Source: Ceratotherium simum simum
Taxonomy: Eukaryota > Chordata > Mammalia > Perissodactyla > Rhinocerotidae
DNA: 64,000 nt
Reading direction: 5' to 3'
NCBI RefSeq assembly: GCF_000283155.1
Contig: NW_004454177.1
Coordinates: 29,963,013-30,027,012, forward strand
In this document: one piece after another, positions 11,801 to 23,735 of the stretch
Position numbering within the stretch: position 1 is the first letter of the stretch
How the letters are laid out: each line of letters starts with the position of its first letter
The notes under the pieces: generated by a model
Told to the model about the DNA's origin: nothing
Database searches by the model: none
Seen by the model: the letters and a program-made list of their open reading frames with translations, nothing else
Program-made: the position numbers and the translations under genes

Positions 11801-12659
11801 CCTGTTATCACATCTCACTCCTGCTTTTTCATAAACACAGAGAAAGAAAATAATTCAAACTTTGAATGATAGAATAGATTTCTTTCAATTAAACTATTCA
11901 TTTCCTTCCTGACACCTATATCTTCCCCCTTTTTTACTCTTCTTTAGATTTACAATCTAGTAGTATATTTTATCCAGATTTTTATTTCCACTGTTCTTCA
12001 CGGCAATATCCATAATTGCCCTCTCTCAGGTTCATGTACCAAGGACCGTGCATTAACTCCATCTTGCTTGGCACAAGTTCGTAAATTTCTGCCTGTTTAC
12101 GAGAAAAGGTAAGACATGTTGAACTAATAGGCCTTTCAATCCTGAAGTCAATTCTATAGTTGTATTAAAATATGGTGAATAAAATAACTTTTGCGACGTT
12201 CAAAATTTTCTAGTTGGGGAAAAAAAAAAAAGACAATGATACTTCAGGTGACCAGAATAGCCTGCTTATATCATCTCTACCATTGTGGTGTCATGTAGAA
12301 CTAGATGATGACTCAGAACAATTTGTTCCAGAAAGGTATGAGCACAAATCCTCAGGTTGTTGAAAAGCAATTTCTCAATAGGCCAACCAGGAAAATCACT
12401 CAATAATGTTCAGGAACTTGTTGAAATCTGTTCCCTCACTAGATTCCTTGCTGAGATATATATTTAGAAAGTCCTAAGAAAACAAAACGCTTCTCAGTAC
12501 ATACCCAGAGAAGGACCACAACAGAAATATAAAACTTGAGCATGTTCCAGACACATAAAGTTGAATATTCAGTAGTTACAAAATATATTCTTGAATTTTA
12601 CTCTAAGTAATGACGAAAAAAAAAACTAAACTGTTTATAATTGTTTAAAAAAATAGGGG
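11801..12659. other. No gene or named repeat seen
   Basis: No supported coding frame; one A-rich run near 12221. I cannot assign a family. Confidence 0.35.
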
Positions 12660-12850
12660 CATGAGAATAAAATACAAAGTAGTATGGGAAAAACTGATAC
12701 ATATAAATCTGCCACATATTTCCTCAGAGTATCACCAAAAATGGCTAATAATTTAAGAAAAATATAAACCCTCAATAATATTCAAAGGAAAATAAATTAA
12801 AGCAACAATGAAATACCATTTTCAATGCGAATTACTGGCTATGATTTTTA
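12660..12850 (+). repeat. Possible L1 fragment
   Basis: A-rich sequence with L1-like wording ('caacaatgaaataccattttc' near 12806). Too short and diverged for a firm call. Confidence 0.35.
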
Positions 12851-12854
12851 AATG

Positions 12855-13290
12855 ATATTATGGAGACTTTCCAAGTATACTAAAAATAGACAAAATATCC
12901 TGAACCCACATGCAGCCATTACCCAGCTTCAGGAATTATCAACTCATTCACATTCTTGTTTCATATCTACTTCCATCATCTTATATCTTTCTTATTTTAT
13001 TGAAGCAAATTCCAGCCTTCAGATCATTTTATTAAAATTATTTTATTATGTATCTCTAAAAGATATGATCTATTTTTTAAGCTTAAATGCAAGGCCATTA
13101 TCTAACCTAAAATTAACAATAATTATGTAATATCATCAAATAACCAGTCATGTTCAAATTTCCAACTATCTCAGGAATGTTTTTATTTTTCAATTGTGTT
13201 TGTGTGAATCAGGATCCAAATAAGGTCCACACATTACAATTGGCTGATTTGTCTTCCAAGTATTAAAATCTATAGGCTCCTTCTCCATTT
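12855..13290 (-). mobile_element. Old L1M 3'UTR remnant, antisense
   Basis: Text such as 'ttattttattgaagcaaattccag', 'atcatcaaataaccagtc' and 'ttgtcttccaagtat' matches the antisense 3'UTR of old L1M families. Confidence 0.55.
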
Positions 13291-13349
13291 GTTTTATTTC
13301 TTGAATTTATTTGTTGATGCAAGGATATAAAACTCCATGTGCTGAGTAA

Positions 13350-13465
13350 ACTGTAAGAGTGCAAGGATTTTTACGTGTTTTGTTCTCTCTTCAATCTCCA
13401 TTTTAGAAGATCCCTGGAACATAGTAAATAATAAATATATGTTGAATAGAATTGAGACATCCAAT
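13350..13465 (+). repeat. L2 3' end fragment
   Basis: The segment 'gtgttttgttctctc...ccctggaacatagtaaataataaatatatgttgaatagaa' matches the L2 3' end in sense. Confidence 0.55.
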
Positions 13466-13523
13466 CCTAAACTTTGTTCATGGGGATATAAATTGTTCAT
13501 ATGTTAACACTCAGTGAAAGAGA

Positions 13524-13548
13524 AAAAATAAATAAATAAATAAATGTA
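13524..13548. repeat. (AAAT)n microsatellite
   Basis: Short run of AAAT units within AT-rich sequence. Confidence 0.8.
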
Positions 13549-13974
13549 AAATCTCATTTTGTATTCTACTCATATTAGGATGACTATACGAGCTAAACTA
13601 TCCAGAAAATTCTAACGTTGTCATGTTGTCCAGTGGCTTCAGACCAGTTTAGTATATTTCATTATAAAAGTATCTCAGTTTATGAAAAATTCAAAAATAT
13701 GTGATTAAACAACATGCTGTTTAACAACCAATGTGTCAAAGAATAAATCAAAAGAGAAATAAAAAAAAAAATCTTGAGAGAAATGATTATAGAAACACAA
13801 CGTATAAATACTTATGGGATGCAATAAAAGCAGTTCTAAGAGGAAAGTTTATAGCAATAAACACCTATTTAAAAAAGAAAAAGATCTGAAACAACCTAAT
13901 TTTAAACATCAAGGAATAGAAAAAGAAGAACAACCTAAACTCAAAGTTATTGGAAGAAAATAATAAAGATCAGA

Positions 13975-15060
13975 GTGGAAATTAATGAAATAGAGACTAA
14001 AAATCCAATAGAAAAGATCAATGAAACTAAGAGCTGCTTTTTTGAAAATATAAACAAAATAGACAAACCTTTAGTTAAACTTAGGGAGAAAAAAAGTGAC
14101 AGGACTCAAACGTATAAAATTATAAATGAAAGAGGAGACATTACAACTGATACCGAAGGATCATAAGAGACTACCATGAACATTTATATGCCAACAAATT
14201 GGACAACCCAGAAGAAGTAGATAAATTCCTAGAAACATACAACCTATCAATACTGAATCATGAAGAAATAGAAAATATAAACAGAGCAATTACTCATAAA
14301 GATATTGAATCAGCAGTCAAAAACCTCCCATCAAGGAAAAGTTGAGGACCAGACAGCTTCACCTGTGAATGCTACCAAACTTTTAAAGAAGAACTAATAC
14401 CAGCCCTTCTCAAATTCTTCCAAAAAACAGAAGAGAAGGGAACACTTTCAAAACTCATTTTACAAGGATAGCTTACCAAAGCCAGACAAGGACACTACAA
14501 GAAAAGCAAATTACAGACAAATATTCCTGATGAACATAGATGCAAAATCTTCAACAAAATATTAGCAATACAATGCATTGAAAGGATCATACACCACGAT
14601 CAAGTGGGATTTATTCAAAGGACACAAGGATGTTTCAACATGCACAAATCAATAAAAGTGATACACCACATTAAAAAAATAAAGGATTAAAAATTATGTG
14701 ACCATCTTAATAGATGCAGAAAAAGCAAATGATGAAATTCAACATCCTTTCATGATAAAATCTCTCAACAGGCTGGGTATAGAGGGAACATACCTCAACA
14801 TAATAAAGACCATATAAGACAAGCCCACAGCTAACATTATACTCAATGATGCAATGCTGAAAGCTTTACATTTAAGATCAAGAACAAGACAAGCAGGCCC
14901 ACTCTCACCACTTTTATTCAATATGGTACGGGAAGAACTAGCCAGAGCAATTAGGCAAGAAAAAGAAAGAAAAGTCATCCAAATAGCGAAGGAAAAAGTA
15001 AAACTGTCTCTATTTGCAGATGACATGATATAATATTTAGAAAACCCTAAAGACTCCACA
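13975..15060 (+). pseudogene. L1 ORF2 reverse transcriptase remnant
   Basis: Frame pieces of L1 ORF2, the endonuclease/reverse transcriptase. 13975-14166 covers the linker text EIETKNPIEKINETKSCFF. 14500-14760 covers the RT fingers, with 'atagatgcagaaaaagca' encoding the first catalytic Asp box (IDAEKA). 15010-15024 encodes FADD. Several frameshifts and stops separate these pieces, so no functional product is possible. The enzyme normally makes L1 cDNA at a nicked genomic target. Confidence 0.8.
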
Positions 15061-15574
15061 AAAAAAAAAAAAACTGTTAGAATTAATGAATGATTTCAGT
15101 AAAGTTGCAGGATACAAAATCAATATACAAAAATAAGTTGCTTTCCTATATACCAACAACAAACTATCAGAAAGAAGAATTAAGAAAACAATCCCATTTA
15201 CAATAGCATCAAAGAGAATAAAATACTTAGGAATAAATTTAACCAAGGAGTTTTGTGATCAATACACTGAAAACTATAAGATATTGATGAAAGAAATTGA
15301 AGAAGACGCAAGAAAAATACGGAAAGATATTCTGTGTTCATGGATTGGAAGAATTAATATTGTTAAAATGTCCATACTACCCAAAGTGATGTACAGATTC
15401 AATGCCATCCATATAAAAATCCCAAAGACAGTTTCACAGAAATAGAAAAAACAATCCTAAAATTTGTATGGAAGCTCAAAAGACCCCAAATAGCCAAAGC
15501 AATTGAGAAAGAAGAGCAGAGCTGGAGGCATCCCAATTCCTGACTTCAAACTATATTACAAAGCTACAGTAATC

Positions 15575-15900
15575 AAAACAGTATGGTATTGGGCTGGCCC
15601 CATGGCTTAGCGGTTAAGTGCGCGTGCTCCGCTACTGGCGGCCCGAGTTTGGATCTCGGGCGTGCACCAATGCATCGCTTCTCCAGCCATGCTGAGGCCG
15701 CATCCCACATACAGCAACTAGAAGGATGTGCAACTATGACATACAACTATCTACTGGGGCTTTGGGGGAAAAAAAAGGAGGAGGATTGGCAATAGATGTT
15801 AGCTCAGAGCCGGTCTTCCTCAGCAAAAAGAGGAGGATTAGCGTGGATGTTAGCTCAGGGCTAATCTTCTTCACACACACAAAAAAAACAGTATGGTATT
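15575..15900 (+). mobile_element. ERE SINE with 16-bp perfect target duplication
   Basis: The SINE proper is 15591-15884. AAAACAGTATGGTATT occurs at 15575-15590 and again at 15885-15900, a perfect target duplication that splits the L1 ORF2 text (CAGTATGGTATTGGCAT...). An A-box-like TGGCTTAGCGG lies at 15603-15613. The head keeps many CpG sites (GCGCGTGCTCCG, GGCGGCCCGAG), so this is a fairly young copy. The tail module is partly duplicated, giving 294 bp. The 132-residue frame 15726-16124 runs from this SINE into the L1 and is not a gene. Confidence 0.95.
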
Positions 15901-17339
15901 GGCATAAAAACAGACACGTAGATCAATGGAACAGAATAGATCCCAGAAATAAACCAATGCATATGGTGTTAATTTTTCTTATGATAAAGGAGCCAAGAAT
16001 ATATAATGGGGTAAACATAGTCTCTTCAATAAATGGTGCTGGTAAACCTGGATGGGCACACGCCAAAGAATGGAACCGGTCCCCTCGCTTACACCATACA
16101 CAAAATCGACTCAAAATGGATTAAAGACTTGAACATAAAACCTGAAACCATAAAGCTTCTAGAAGACAACATAGTAGATAAACTCCTTGACATTGGTCTC
16201 AATAATGATTTTTGGATTTGACTCCAAAAGCAAAGGCAACAAAAGCACAAATAAACAAGTGGGACTCCGTCAAACTAAAAAGCTTCTGCATGGTAAAGGA
16301 AACCATCAACAAAATGAAAAGGCAACCTATGGAATGGAAGAAAATATTTGCAAACCTCATATCCAATAAGGGGTTAATATCCAAAACATACAAGGAACTC
16401 ATACAACTCAATAGCAAAAATGAAACCCAAATAAAAAATGGGCAAAGGACCTAAATAGACATTTTTCCAAAAAAGATATAAAAATGGCCCACAGGCACAT
16501 GAAAGGGCGCTAAACATCACTAATCATCTGGGAAATGCAAATCAAAACTATGATGAGATATCATGTCTAACCTATTAGGATGACTATTATCAAAAATACA
16601 AGAGATGACAAGTGCTGGCAATGATGTGGAGAAAATGGAACCCTTGTGAACTGTTGGTGGAAATGTAAACTGGTACAGCCACTATGGAAAACAGTATGTA
16701 GGTTCCCCAAGAAATTAAAAATAGAACTACTATATGATCCAGCAATCCCCCTTTTGGCTATATATCCAAAAAAAAACAAATCCATTATCTCAAAGAGATA
16801 TCTGTACTCCCATATTCACTGCAGCGTTAGTCAAAATAGCCAAGGTACGTGTGAAAACAACCTAAGTGTCCATTGATGGATGAATGGATAAAGAAAATGT
16901 GGGATATATATATATATATTATTTAGCCTTTTAAAAAAAGTCAAACTCATAAAAACAGAGAGTAGAAAATTGGTTGCCAGGTGCTGGGCATGGGAGAAGT
17001 AGGGAGAAGTTGATAAAAGGGTATAAACTTTCAGTTATGAGATGAAGAATGTCTGCAAATCTAATGTATAATATGGGGACTGTAGTTGATAACACTGTAT
17101 TTTATAATGGAAATTTGCTCATAAAGTAGAACAAATATTCTCACACGAAAAGTAAACATGTGAGGTGATAGATGTGTTAATTTATTCTACGGGAGGAATC
17201 CTTTCACAATGTATACTTAAATCATCACATTTTACACTTTAGATATCTTATAATTTTATTTGTCAATTATACCTCAAAGCTGAAAAAAATAAAATAAAGA
17301 TATCCCTAGTTTGGATGAAAATTGTAAACTCACCTTAAT

Positions 17340-17560
17340 TTTAGAAATAATAGCTATTATTCATTGAATACTTAGTGTCATTAGTGTCACTTATAAGTCT
17401 TGCATATACATGCTTTATATACATCGGTTTATTTAATTATCAAGACTACCTAAGGTTGGAATATTATTACCATCTCCATTGAAAAGATAGGAAAAAGAAG
17501 TTTAGAGAGGTTAAGTAACTTGTCCAAGATCATCAGATTAGCAAGTGTTCCTTTATGCAA
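17340..17560 (-). repeat. MIR SINE, antisense
   Basis: Landmarks in order: 'attattcattgaatacttagtg', 'tatttaattatcaagactacct', 'tattaccatctccattgaaaag' and 'ggttaagtaacttgtccaagatca'. Confidence 0.75.
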
Positions 17561-18235
17561 CAAAAAACTAGAAAAATATCAATCAAAATGTTAACTGGCT
17601 ATTTCTGATTTTTTGTTTCTTTATGCCTCTGTATTGTCTAAGTTTTTACAATAAGTAGATTATTCTTAGAATTGCAAAGATATATGGTGTCTCAAGAAGT
17701 TTTTCTCTCTGAATCACCGTTAGTAGTAAGTCAGGCTGAAAGCAATTGAAAACCAGTATAACTGTATCAGGTATGTAGGACTCATTGAAAAAAAAGAAAA
17801 AAAATATGACACAAAAATGAAAATGCTATTTTATATTTGTCTCAGTATGGCGGGATAGAAAAGACACTGAGGTAGGAGTCAGAAATAGACTTTGCTTCAC
17901 TTATTTCTGTGTAGGCTAGAAAAATAGAAGTCATGGGGAATAGTTTGTCCAAAGCCTTTCCAACCCATTCATAAGAAACCAACTGAATTGAGCACTCAAT
18001 AGTGGTATCTTAAAAGATGAATAGAGGTCAATTTATTTGTGTATTGTGAACAAAAAAATAATAATAAAGCATAGCCCTATTGCATGCTTTCCTAAACATT
18101 TGCCCTTGGGCTCAGCACATGTTGCTTTCAGATGTGGGCATTCTTCTTCACGATGAATGTATATGGAATGCAATATTAGCAACCGCTTCTGAACCAATGT
18201 TGTCTTGAGTACTGCTGGAACCACATTTTAAATGC
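17561..18235. other. No gene or named repeat seen
   Basis: No supported coding frame; I could not assign a repeat family. Confidence 0.35.
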
Positions 18236-19060
18236 TTTTTTTTTTTTGTCTTGTTTGTTTCTTTTTTGAAATACTTTTAAATGTGAATTATAAAACACAT
18301 GCAAAAATTTATACCATGCAAAAATGAATAGAACAAGTAATTATCACAAATTGAATATCCGTGTACCCACCACCTTGGACAAGAAATAAAGATTTGCCAT
18401 CACTCCAGCTAACTCCCTTGTTCTCAATCCAAATTACTACCCCTTGCATGCTCCAGAAGTAAGGATTATCTTTTTATGGTAAATCACTCCCTTAATTTTC
18501 TTGATAGTAGTACATTCATATCCTGAAGTTTTTCTCCTATATAATTATCTAGAAGCTTTGTTTTGCCTTTTACATTTAGATATAAAATCCCCCGGAATTA
18601 TTTTATTATATATACGGTTTTAATGTATGCTGTGAAGATGGGGTCGATTAAAAAAATATTCTGTTTTTAGGCTCTCCATTTCCATGTTATCAGTCAATTT
18701 GTCTATTTTTAGCCAATGCCACACTGTCTAAAAGTCTTTATGTAGTAGAGTGAGTTCTACCACTTCAATCTTCTTCAACAGTGTCTTGGTTATTCTATTC
18801 TTGAATTTCCATATAAACTGGAGAATCACCTTTCAGATTCTATTTTAAAAAATCTTTCTGTTGGACTTTGATTGATATTGTGTATAATTTATAGATAATT
18901 TTAAGGAGAATTGATGTATTTACAATATTGAGTCTTTCAATCCATGAATTGGTATCCCCCTCCATTTATCTGGGTCTTCCTTATTTTTTTATAAAAGAAT
19001 ATTGTATAGTTTTCTGTATAGAGATCTTTCATATCTTTGACTAATTTTCCCATGAATCTC
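18236..19060 (-). mobile_element. Old L1M remnant, antisense
   Basis: 18240-18480 resembles the antisense 3'UTR of old L1M ('aattatcacaaattgaatatccgtgtacccaccacc'). 18480-19060 resembles antisense ORF2 ('gagtctttcaatccatgaat', 'atttatctgggtcttccttatt'). Highly decayed, and cut at about 19060 by an ERVL-like element. Confidence 0.65.
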
Positions 19061-19062
19061 AG

Positions 19063-19524
19063 TCTGAGCTCCTACAGAAGCAGAACTTGAGACAAGGATT
19101 CAAGTTAAAAGAGTTTATTTTGGAGGAGATCCCAGAAAACACCAGTAGGAAACTGAAAGCGAGTTGGGTAAGGAAGTGAGCCAATAGTGGTTGTAACTAC
19201 AAGTTACAACTGGGGACAACTTTACTGGGACACAATATAAAATATGCCCCAAGGTTATCCCAATAGATGGAAGAGGAAGCTAGAGTATTTGTCCTTCAAT
19301 TATTCACTTTTGTCATTGATTGAGGGCTGCTTTCCAAATTATATACTTTCTGACAATTCTAGATCTCCCTGTACATCTGCCAAGCTTGCTCTTGAAGCCA
19401 ACCACCCCTGTACCCCCCAAAAAAGAACCATTAGGTAAGAGTTGCAGGAGACCATAGTACAGAGCTATTAGAATGTAGAAGTGAGTGTTCAGAAAACATG
19501 GCATGGCTACAGACAGTGTCTGCA
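19063..19524 (-). repeat. 3' LTR (MLT2-like) of ERVL relic
   Basis: On the minus strand this is the downstream LTR. It shares with 21183-21649 the 'gaagcagaac...gattcaagt' start, the 'ggaggagatcccagaaaacacc' segment and the 'gtctgca' end. The two LTRs have drifted far apart, which implies an old insertion. Confidence 0.65.
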
Positions 19525-19713
19525 ACAATCAAACTCTTGCTCCTTATTCTCCTCCTATTAGAGCTTGAAGAGCTGTACCATCATGGGATTGTCCAAGACA
19601 AATGGCACAAGTGATAGGACCACTTGTAACCAAAACCAATTGCGGGGTCCATTGGGGTCCACTCAAAATTGGCATCCTTCTGGGTAATCTGATAAGTGGG
19701 GCAAAGCAGTGTG

Positions 19714-20030
19714 TCATGTGTTGTCTCTGAAATCCAAAAGGTCAAGGAGACTCTTTGATGGGAGGTGCAATATGCAATAATTGTTATTTATTTTACTGGG
19801 CATGTCTAGGCATGCCTCAGACCAATGGACACCCAAAAGTTTTACCAATGTATCAAGCTTCTGAGTCTTCGTCGTGCTCATTCTATACCCTCTGGCACAC
19901 AAATATTTATCATAGTATCCAGACCAATTGCAATTTCCTGTTCACTAAATCTTTTTTACTTGATCATAGTGGGCCAGATGATCAAAGTCCCTTCAGATCA
20001 CGCTATGACACAGAGCTGAAGAGTTAACAT
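19714..20030 (-). pseudogene. ERVL pol (reverse transcriptase) remnant
   Basis: Translation of the minus strand at 19714-19902 and just upstream gives short stretches that look like the end of a retroviral reverse transcriptase and the start of the connection region. Stops and frameshifts interrupt them, and the active-site box is not recognisable. Position between two LTRs on the same strand supports this. Family assignment to ERVL is by general resemblance, not by alignment. Confidence 0.55.
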
Positions 20031-21182
20031 ACCCATATAACAAGACAATGATTAGTATCTTGCAATTCTTGCCAGTTGAATGTGAGCTATTTCTGAGCCT
20101 GTTTCGTGCCTTGACTTGGGAGTGGGAGAGGGTACAGTTTTGGAGCTTCTACTTGTTTTCTTACCATTATGGTTCTTAGTCCACAGGTCAGGGAATCAAC
20201 AGGATTAATTCTGCCAGCTGATTTATATTGTAATCCCAAATATGCACTGAAGGACCAAGAAAATGACCACAAGGTATATATGCAAAACCATTAACCCCAC
20301 TCTAATAGAAGGACCATGATAATGTCTTGGGTTTCCACGTATCCATGTCACATTAGCCCCAACAGCCTTCAAAATATCTGAGTATTCTTTTTTTCTCAGG
20401 ATACAGAATTCTGTTAAATAGTCATAGGTCACTTAAGGGGAAGAATTGGGGAAATTGCAAATAATTGAGGGAACTGTAAATATTTGCTGTGTCATTGATG
20501 GGCCCTTCTTCAAGAGGACCCACCTTCCCTTTCAAGTCATAGGTCCTGGGTCTCAGAAGTAGCTTAAATTTGGAAACAAGGCAGAGGCTCATAATTTTCC
20601 ATTGCAGTGGCTGGCACCAGTCTCCTACTCTTTAATATTTTGGTTATATATTTCAACCAATATCTTTATTAATTTCCCATCTATCTCACCCACAGAAATA
20701 CCATCATCTTTTAACAATTTCCACAGAACCTTTTGAGTCAAGACCCATGACTGACATTCCGGCCTTGCTGCAAAATATAGTAGTTATGTTTACTTTGCCT
20801 CCCACAATTTCATGCTTCTATTCCAAGATGCTGTCACCATTGACTCCATAACAACAATTCCTACTAATAACACTGGTCTACAGAGTACAGCCACTATAAA
20901 GTTTTCTAAGAATACCTCTACATCCTCACTAGGGGATAATTACTATTGCTTTATATCTGTCAAATGCTAGAGACACTACATAAGCCAATGTGTTTCCTGT
21001 CACCTATATGCTATCTCAATTTACTAAAGATAAGTATCTTAGTAATTATGATGCTACAGTAGACCAGAAATTCTTACCCCACTCACCACTAGCAATGGGT
21101 ACTTGTATTCATCGGGCCAATATGTGATCCAAATTCCAGCATTCTATGTAGAGGATCTGTTCATACAATGTCTGTTATTAAC
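20031..21182 (-). other. Remaining internal region of ERVL relic
   Basis: Lies between the pol-like remnant and the 5' LTR on the minus strand. Short broken frames only (for example 20223-20432). No intact gag or env; the ERVL class normally lacks env. Confidence 0.5.
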
Positions 21183-21649
21183 TGTCTTACTTTGGTTCCC
21201 CCAGAAACAGACCCCAAAACAAAGATTCAAGTGCAAGAATTTATTTAGGAGGAAATCCCAGGAATCTCGCTGAGGGGTAGGAATTGAGACAGGGAAAGAA
21301 GCCAATAAAGGATATATTATTAAGCAAGTTACCAATATGGGCCACTAGAACTTAATTCCACTAGTGAACTCTGGGAGACAATTTAGAATGCACTTCATGC
21401 TTATCTCAACCAAGAGTCAAAGAACCTGGGTTATTTATCCACCAAATATTCTAATCCATCAGTAGTTGAAGGCTTTTTCCAGAGCCATTAACTTTCTGGC
21501 ACTTCTGGCTATTCTGCCAGATGGACCATAATGCTTCTGCAGCCAGACAAAGGTCCTCAGTCAAGGAAATGCAGGTGTTACCAGTAAGCAACCTTCAGAG
21601 TATAGATATGGATGCACTGGTATAGGGCGGATGCCAACAAAGTCTGCCA
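21183..21649 (-). repeat. 5' LTR (MLT2-like) of ERVL relic
   Basis: 467 bp, beginning TGTCTTAC and ending in CA at 21648-21649 on the plus strand. Internal text such as 'ccactagaacttaattccactagtgaactctgggagacaa' is characteristic of MLT2-type LTRs. Confidence 0.7.
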
Positions 21650-21779
21650 TAATAAGTATAAATTATTATTAACTTTTTATTTTGAAATAATCTTAGACTC
21701 AAAGAATTTTTTTAATAGTAATAAAAAGTTTCACATATACTTCACTCACATTCCCCACATGTTAATAATGTACCAAATT

Positions 21780-21842
21780 GGCTTTTTTATGAGAGAGAGT
21801 GAAAGACAGAGATAGAGAGAAAGATGGAGAGAGAGAGAGACC
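21780..21842. repeat. GA-rich simple repeat
   Basis: Imperfect (GA)n, with GAGAGAGA runs at both ends. Confidence 0.8.
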
Positions 21843-22939
21843 AAAAGTCTGAAACCTTAAGTACAAGTTGCAGACATCAAGCCCTTTTTCTCCTAAATAT
21901 TTCAGTTCTAAGATAAGGACGTTCTCTTATATAACCACTGTACAATTGTCAAGTTAATGCAGTATAATTGATATAGTACAATTATCTACCCTATGGATTG
22001 TGTTCAGATTTTCACAATTCTCCCACCAATTTCTTTTTTAGCAAAAATAATAATCCAATTAAAATTGCATTTAATTGTTATAGCTCCTTAGTCTCCTTTA
22101 AGCTAGAAATATGTTCTAGACTTTGTTTTTCATGTCATAACCTTGACATTTTTGAAGAGTACATACATTTAATTCATAGAATGTCCCCCAATTTTACTCT
22201 GTCTGTAGTTTCCTCATGATTAGATTCGTCTTATAAATCTTTAGCAGGGATATCAACCACAGAAGTGATGTCATGCCCTCACCGCAACATATCAGGGGGC
22301 ATATGTTATCTATTTGTCCCATGACTAGTGATGCTAAACTTTGATCACTTGGTTAAGATGGTATCTGCCAGGTTTCCCCTTTTAACAGTACTATTTTTTC
22401 TTTTTAAAATTAATATGTATCCTGTTGGGATGTGCTTTTGAAACTATGTGAACATCCTGTTTATCATCAAACTTTCTCTAGTTAGCAAACACTTGCCTAT
22501 TACTACAATAGTGGTTGCCAAATGGTGACTTTTTAATCCCATCATTCTTTCTGCAATTAATAGTTGGCATTCTACCACAAGGAAAAGATTTCCTTTCTCT
22601 ACATTGAATTTATTTATACATTAATTTATATAAGTATGGATTTATGGATTCTAAATTTATTCTATGAGTTATGATCCATTAATATAACTATTTATTTTGA
22701 TGCTGAAACTGATCCAGATTTGATTAGTGGTAGCCCTTGCAAACTATCTTCTCTGCCTTTTGACATGCCCTCATAATTTTTCTAAATACTTCCTTACTTT
22801 CTGGTAGAGTAGGATGTTCCAGGTTCATTGTACACTCTCCTAGGCGCAGCCGTGAAATCAACCATATTTCCAACGAGCATGGATGCCTCAGAGAATGAAA
22901 CTTAGAATTCAAAATCTCACTTCTATGTATCTCTGTCTG

Positions 22940-22997
<58 letters not shown>

Positions 22998-23735
22998 CAA
23001 GCATGCATTCATACTGATACCTCAAATTTCAATTAAATATCACAAGGTTCATTCTAGCCCTCCCCTTTTTCATATTTGTAATTCCATTTTCTGACAGTGA
23101 GAAATCTGGCTCCTACTATCTAAAAATATTTGCTAAATCTTGGAATACACACTTACCTTGAGAATTGCTAACCCATACCTCCATGAAAAAAAGAAACCTA
23201 TTAATAAATTCAATAATGTTTACAGTTTGATTCATCTTTAGCTTAAAGGTATATAGTCAGAATACTGGTTCTAGAGTTACTTGGGGCAATTCTTTCTTCA
23301 TCCATTACAGGTGTGGCTAATTTATATATTCTAAATACAATATGAGTCATTTATTTCTGTTTGTAATCCCTTGTTGATTTAATTTCTTTAAAAAACATAA
23401 CTTGGCTCTACTAGTCAAAACTGTACAAAAAGTTTCACTTAGAGAAGTGAGTGACCACCCCCCCTACCCTTGCCCCTTCCCCTGTTCCTCTAGCCTTTCC
23501 AGCTCATTTCTACATACCTTCTATGGACAACCAATTTCATTAGTTTTTGACTTATCTTTTCTGTTTCTTTATGCACAAATGAACAAATATGTGTATATTT
23601 CCTTATTCTCACTTTTTTCTTATACTTTTCAGTTAACAATTTATTCTGAAAATTACTCTATATCAGTCAGCACTTTGCCTCATTGTATAATTTCCATTGT
23701 GATTTTTTTTAACCTTGGGTGTTTTAGCAGTTTAT
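21843..23735 (-). mobile_element. Old L1M 3'UTR region, antisense
   Basis: 22150-22560 follows the antisense 3'UTR of mid-age L1M families: 'gtttcctcatgattagattc', 'atcaaccacagaagtgatgtcatgccct', 'gatcacttggttaagatggtatctgccaggtttcccc' and 'gtggttgccaaatggtgact'. The flanks to about 21850 and 23735 are less certain but compatible. Contains a TATC microsatellite. Confidence 0.65.
22925..22997. repeat. (TATC)n microsatellite
   Basis: About 17 tetranucleotide units, nearly perfect after two CTGT variants at the left end. Long uninterrupted tetranucleotide runs are often length-polymorphic. Confidence 0.95.

Larger units (their letters stand above)
13690..17295 (+). mobile_element. 5'-truncated L1 with ORF2 relic, hosts an ERE
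   Basis: A plus-strand L1 of the L1MA/B type. It starts within ORF2, downstream of the endonuclease. The reverse transcriptase region is recognisable at 14500-15030, with the aspartate-containing FADD box at 15010-15024. It continues through the ORF2 C-terminus (16000-16880) and a 3'UTR ending near 17295 in an A-rich tail. A deletion near 16917-16935 removes the last part of ORF2. The reading frame is broken many times. An ERE lies at 15591-15884. Confidence 0.85.
19063..21649 (-). mobile_element. ERVL-like provirus relic with two LTRs
   Basis: Two related sequences in the same orientation, 19063-19524 and 21183-21649, bracket 1.66 kb. Both begin (plus strand) with the antisense of an LTR end ('agaagcagaacttgagacaaggattcaagt' versus 'agaaacagaccccaaaacaaagattcaagt'). 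The layout LTR-internal-LTR and a pol-like segment in the internal part on the minus strand indicate an endogenous retrovirus of the ERVL class. An intact one would be about three times longer, so most of the internal region is lost. It cannot make virus or protein. Confidence 0.7.

Noticed and set aside
15603..15670. A-box and B-box-like sequences as a tRNA gene
   Set aside because: They belong to the tRNA-derived head of an ERE SINE; no cloverleaf with an anticodon arm is kept. The same holds for 8817-8900 and 37127-37210.
15726..16124. 132-residue plus-strand frame
   Set aside because: It starts in an ERE tail and continues into L1 ORF2 in a chance frame.
19063..21649. Intact retroviral genes
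   Set aside because: The internal region is only 1.66 kb with multiple stops and frameshifts; nothing intact is present.
22925..22997. Regular short repeats as a CRISPR-like array
   Set aside because: It is an uninterrupted tetranucleotide microsatellite without spacers. The repeats at 59290-60295 and 63268-63416 likewise lack a repeat-spacer pattern.
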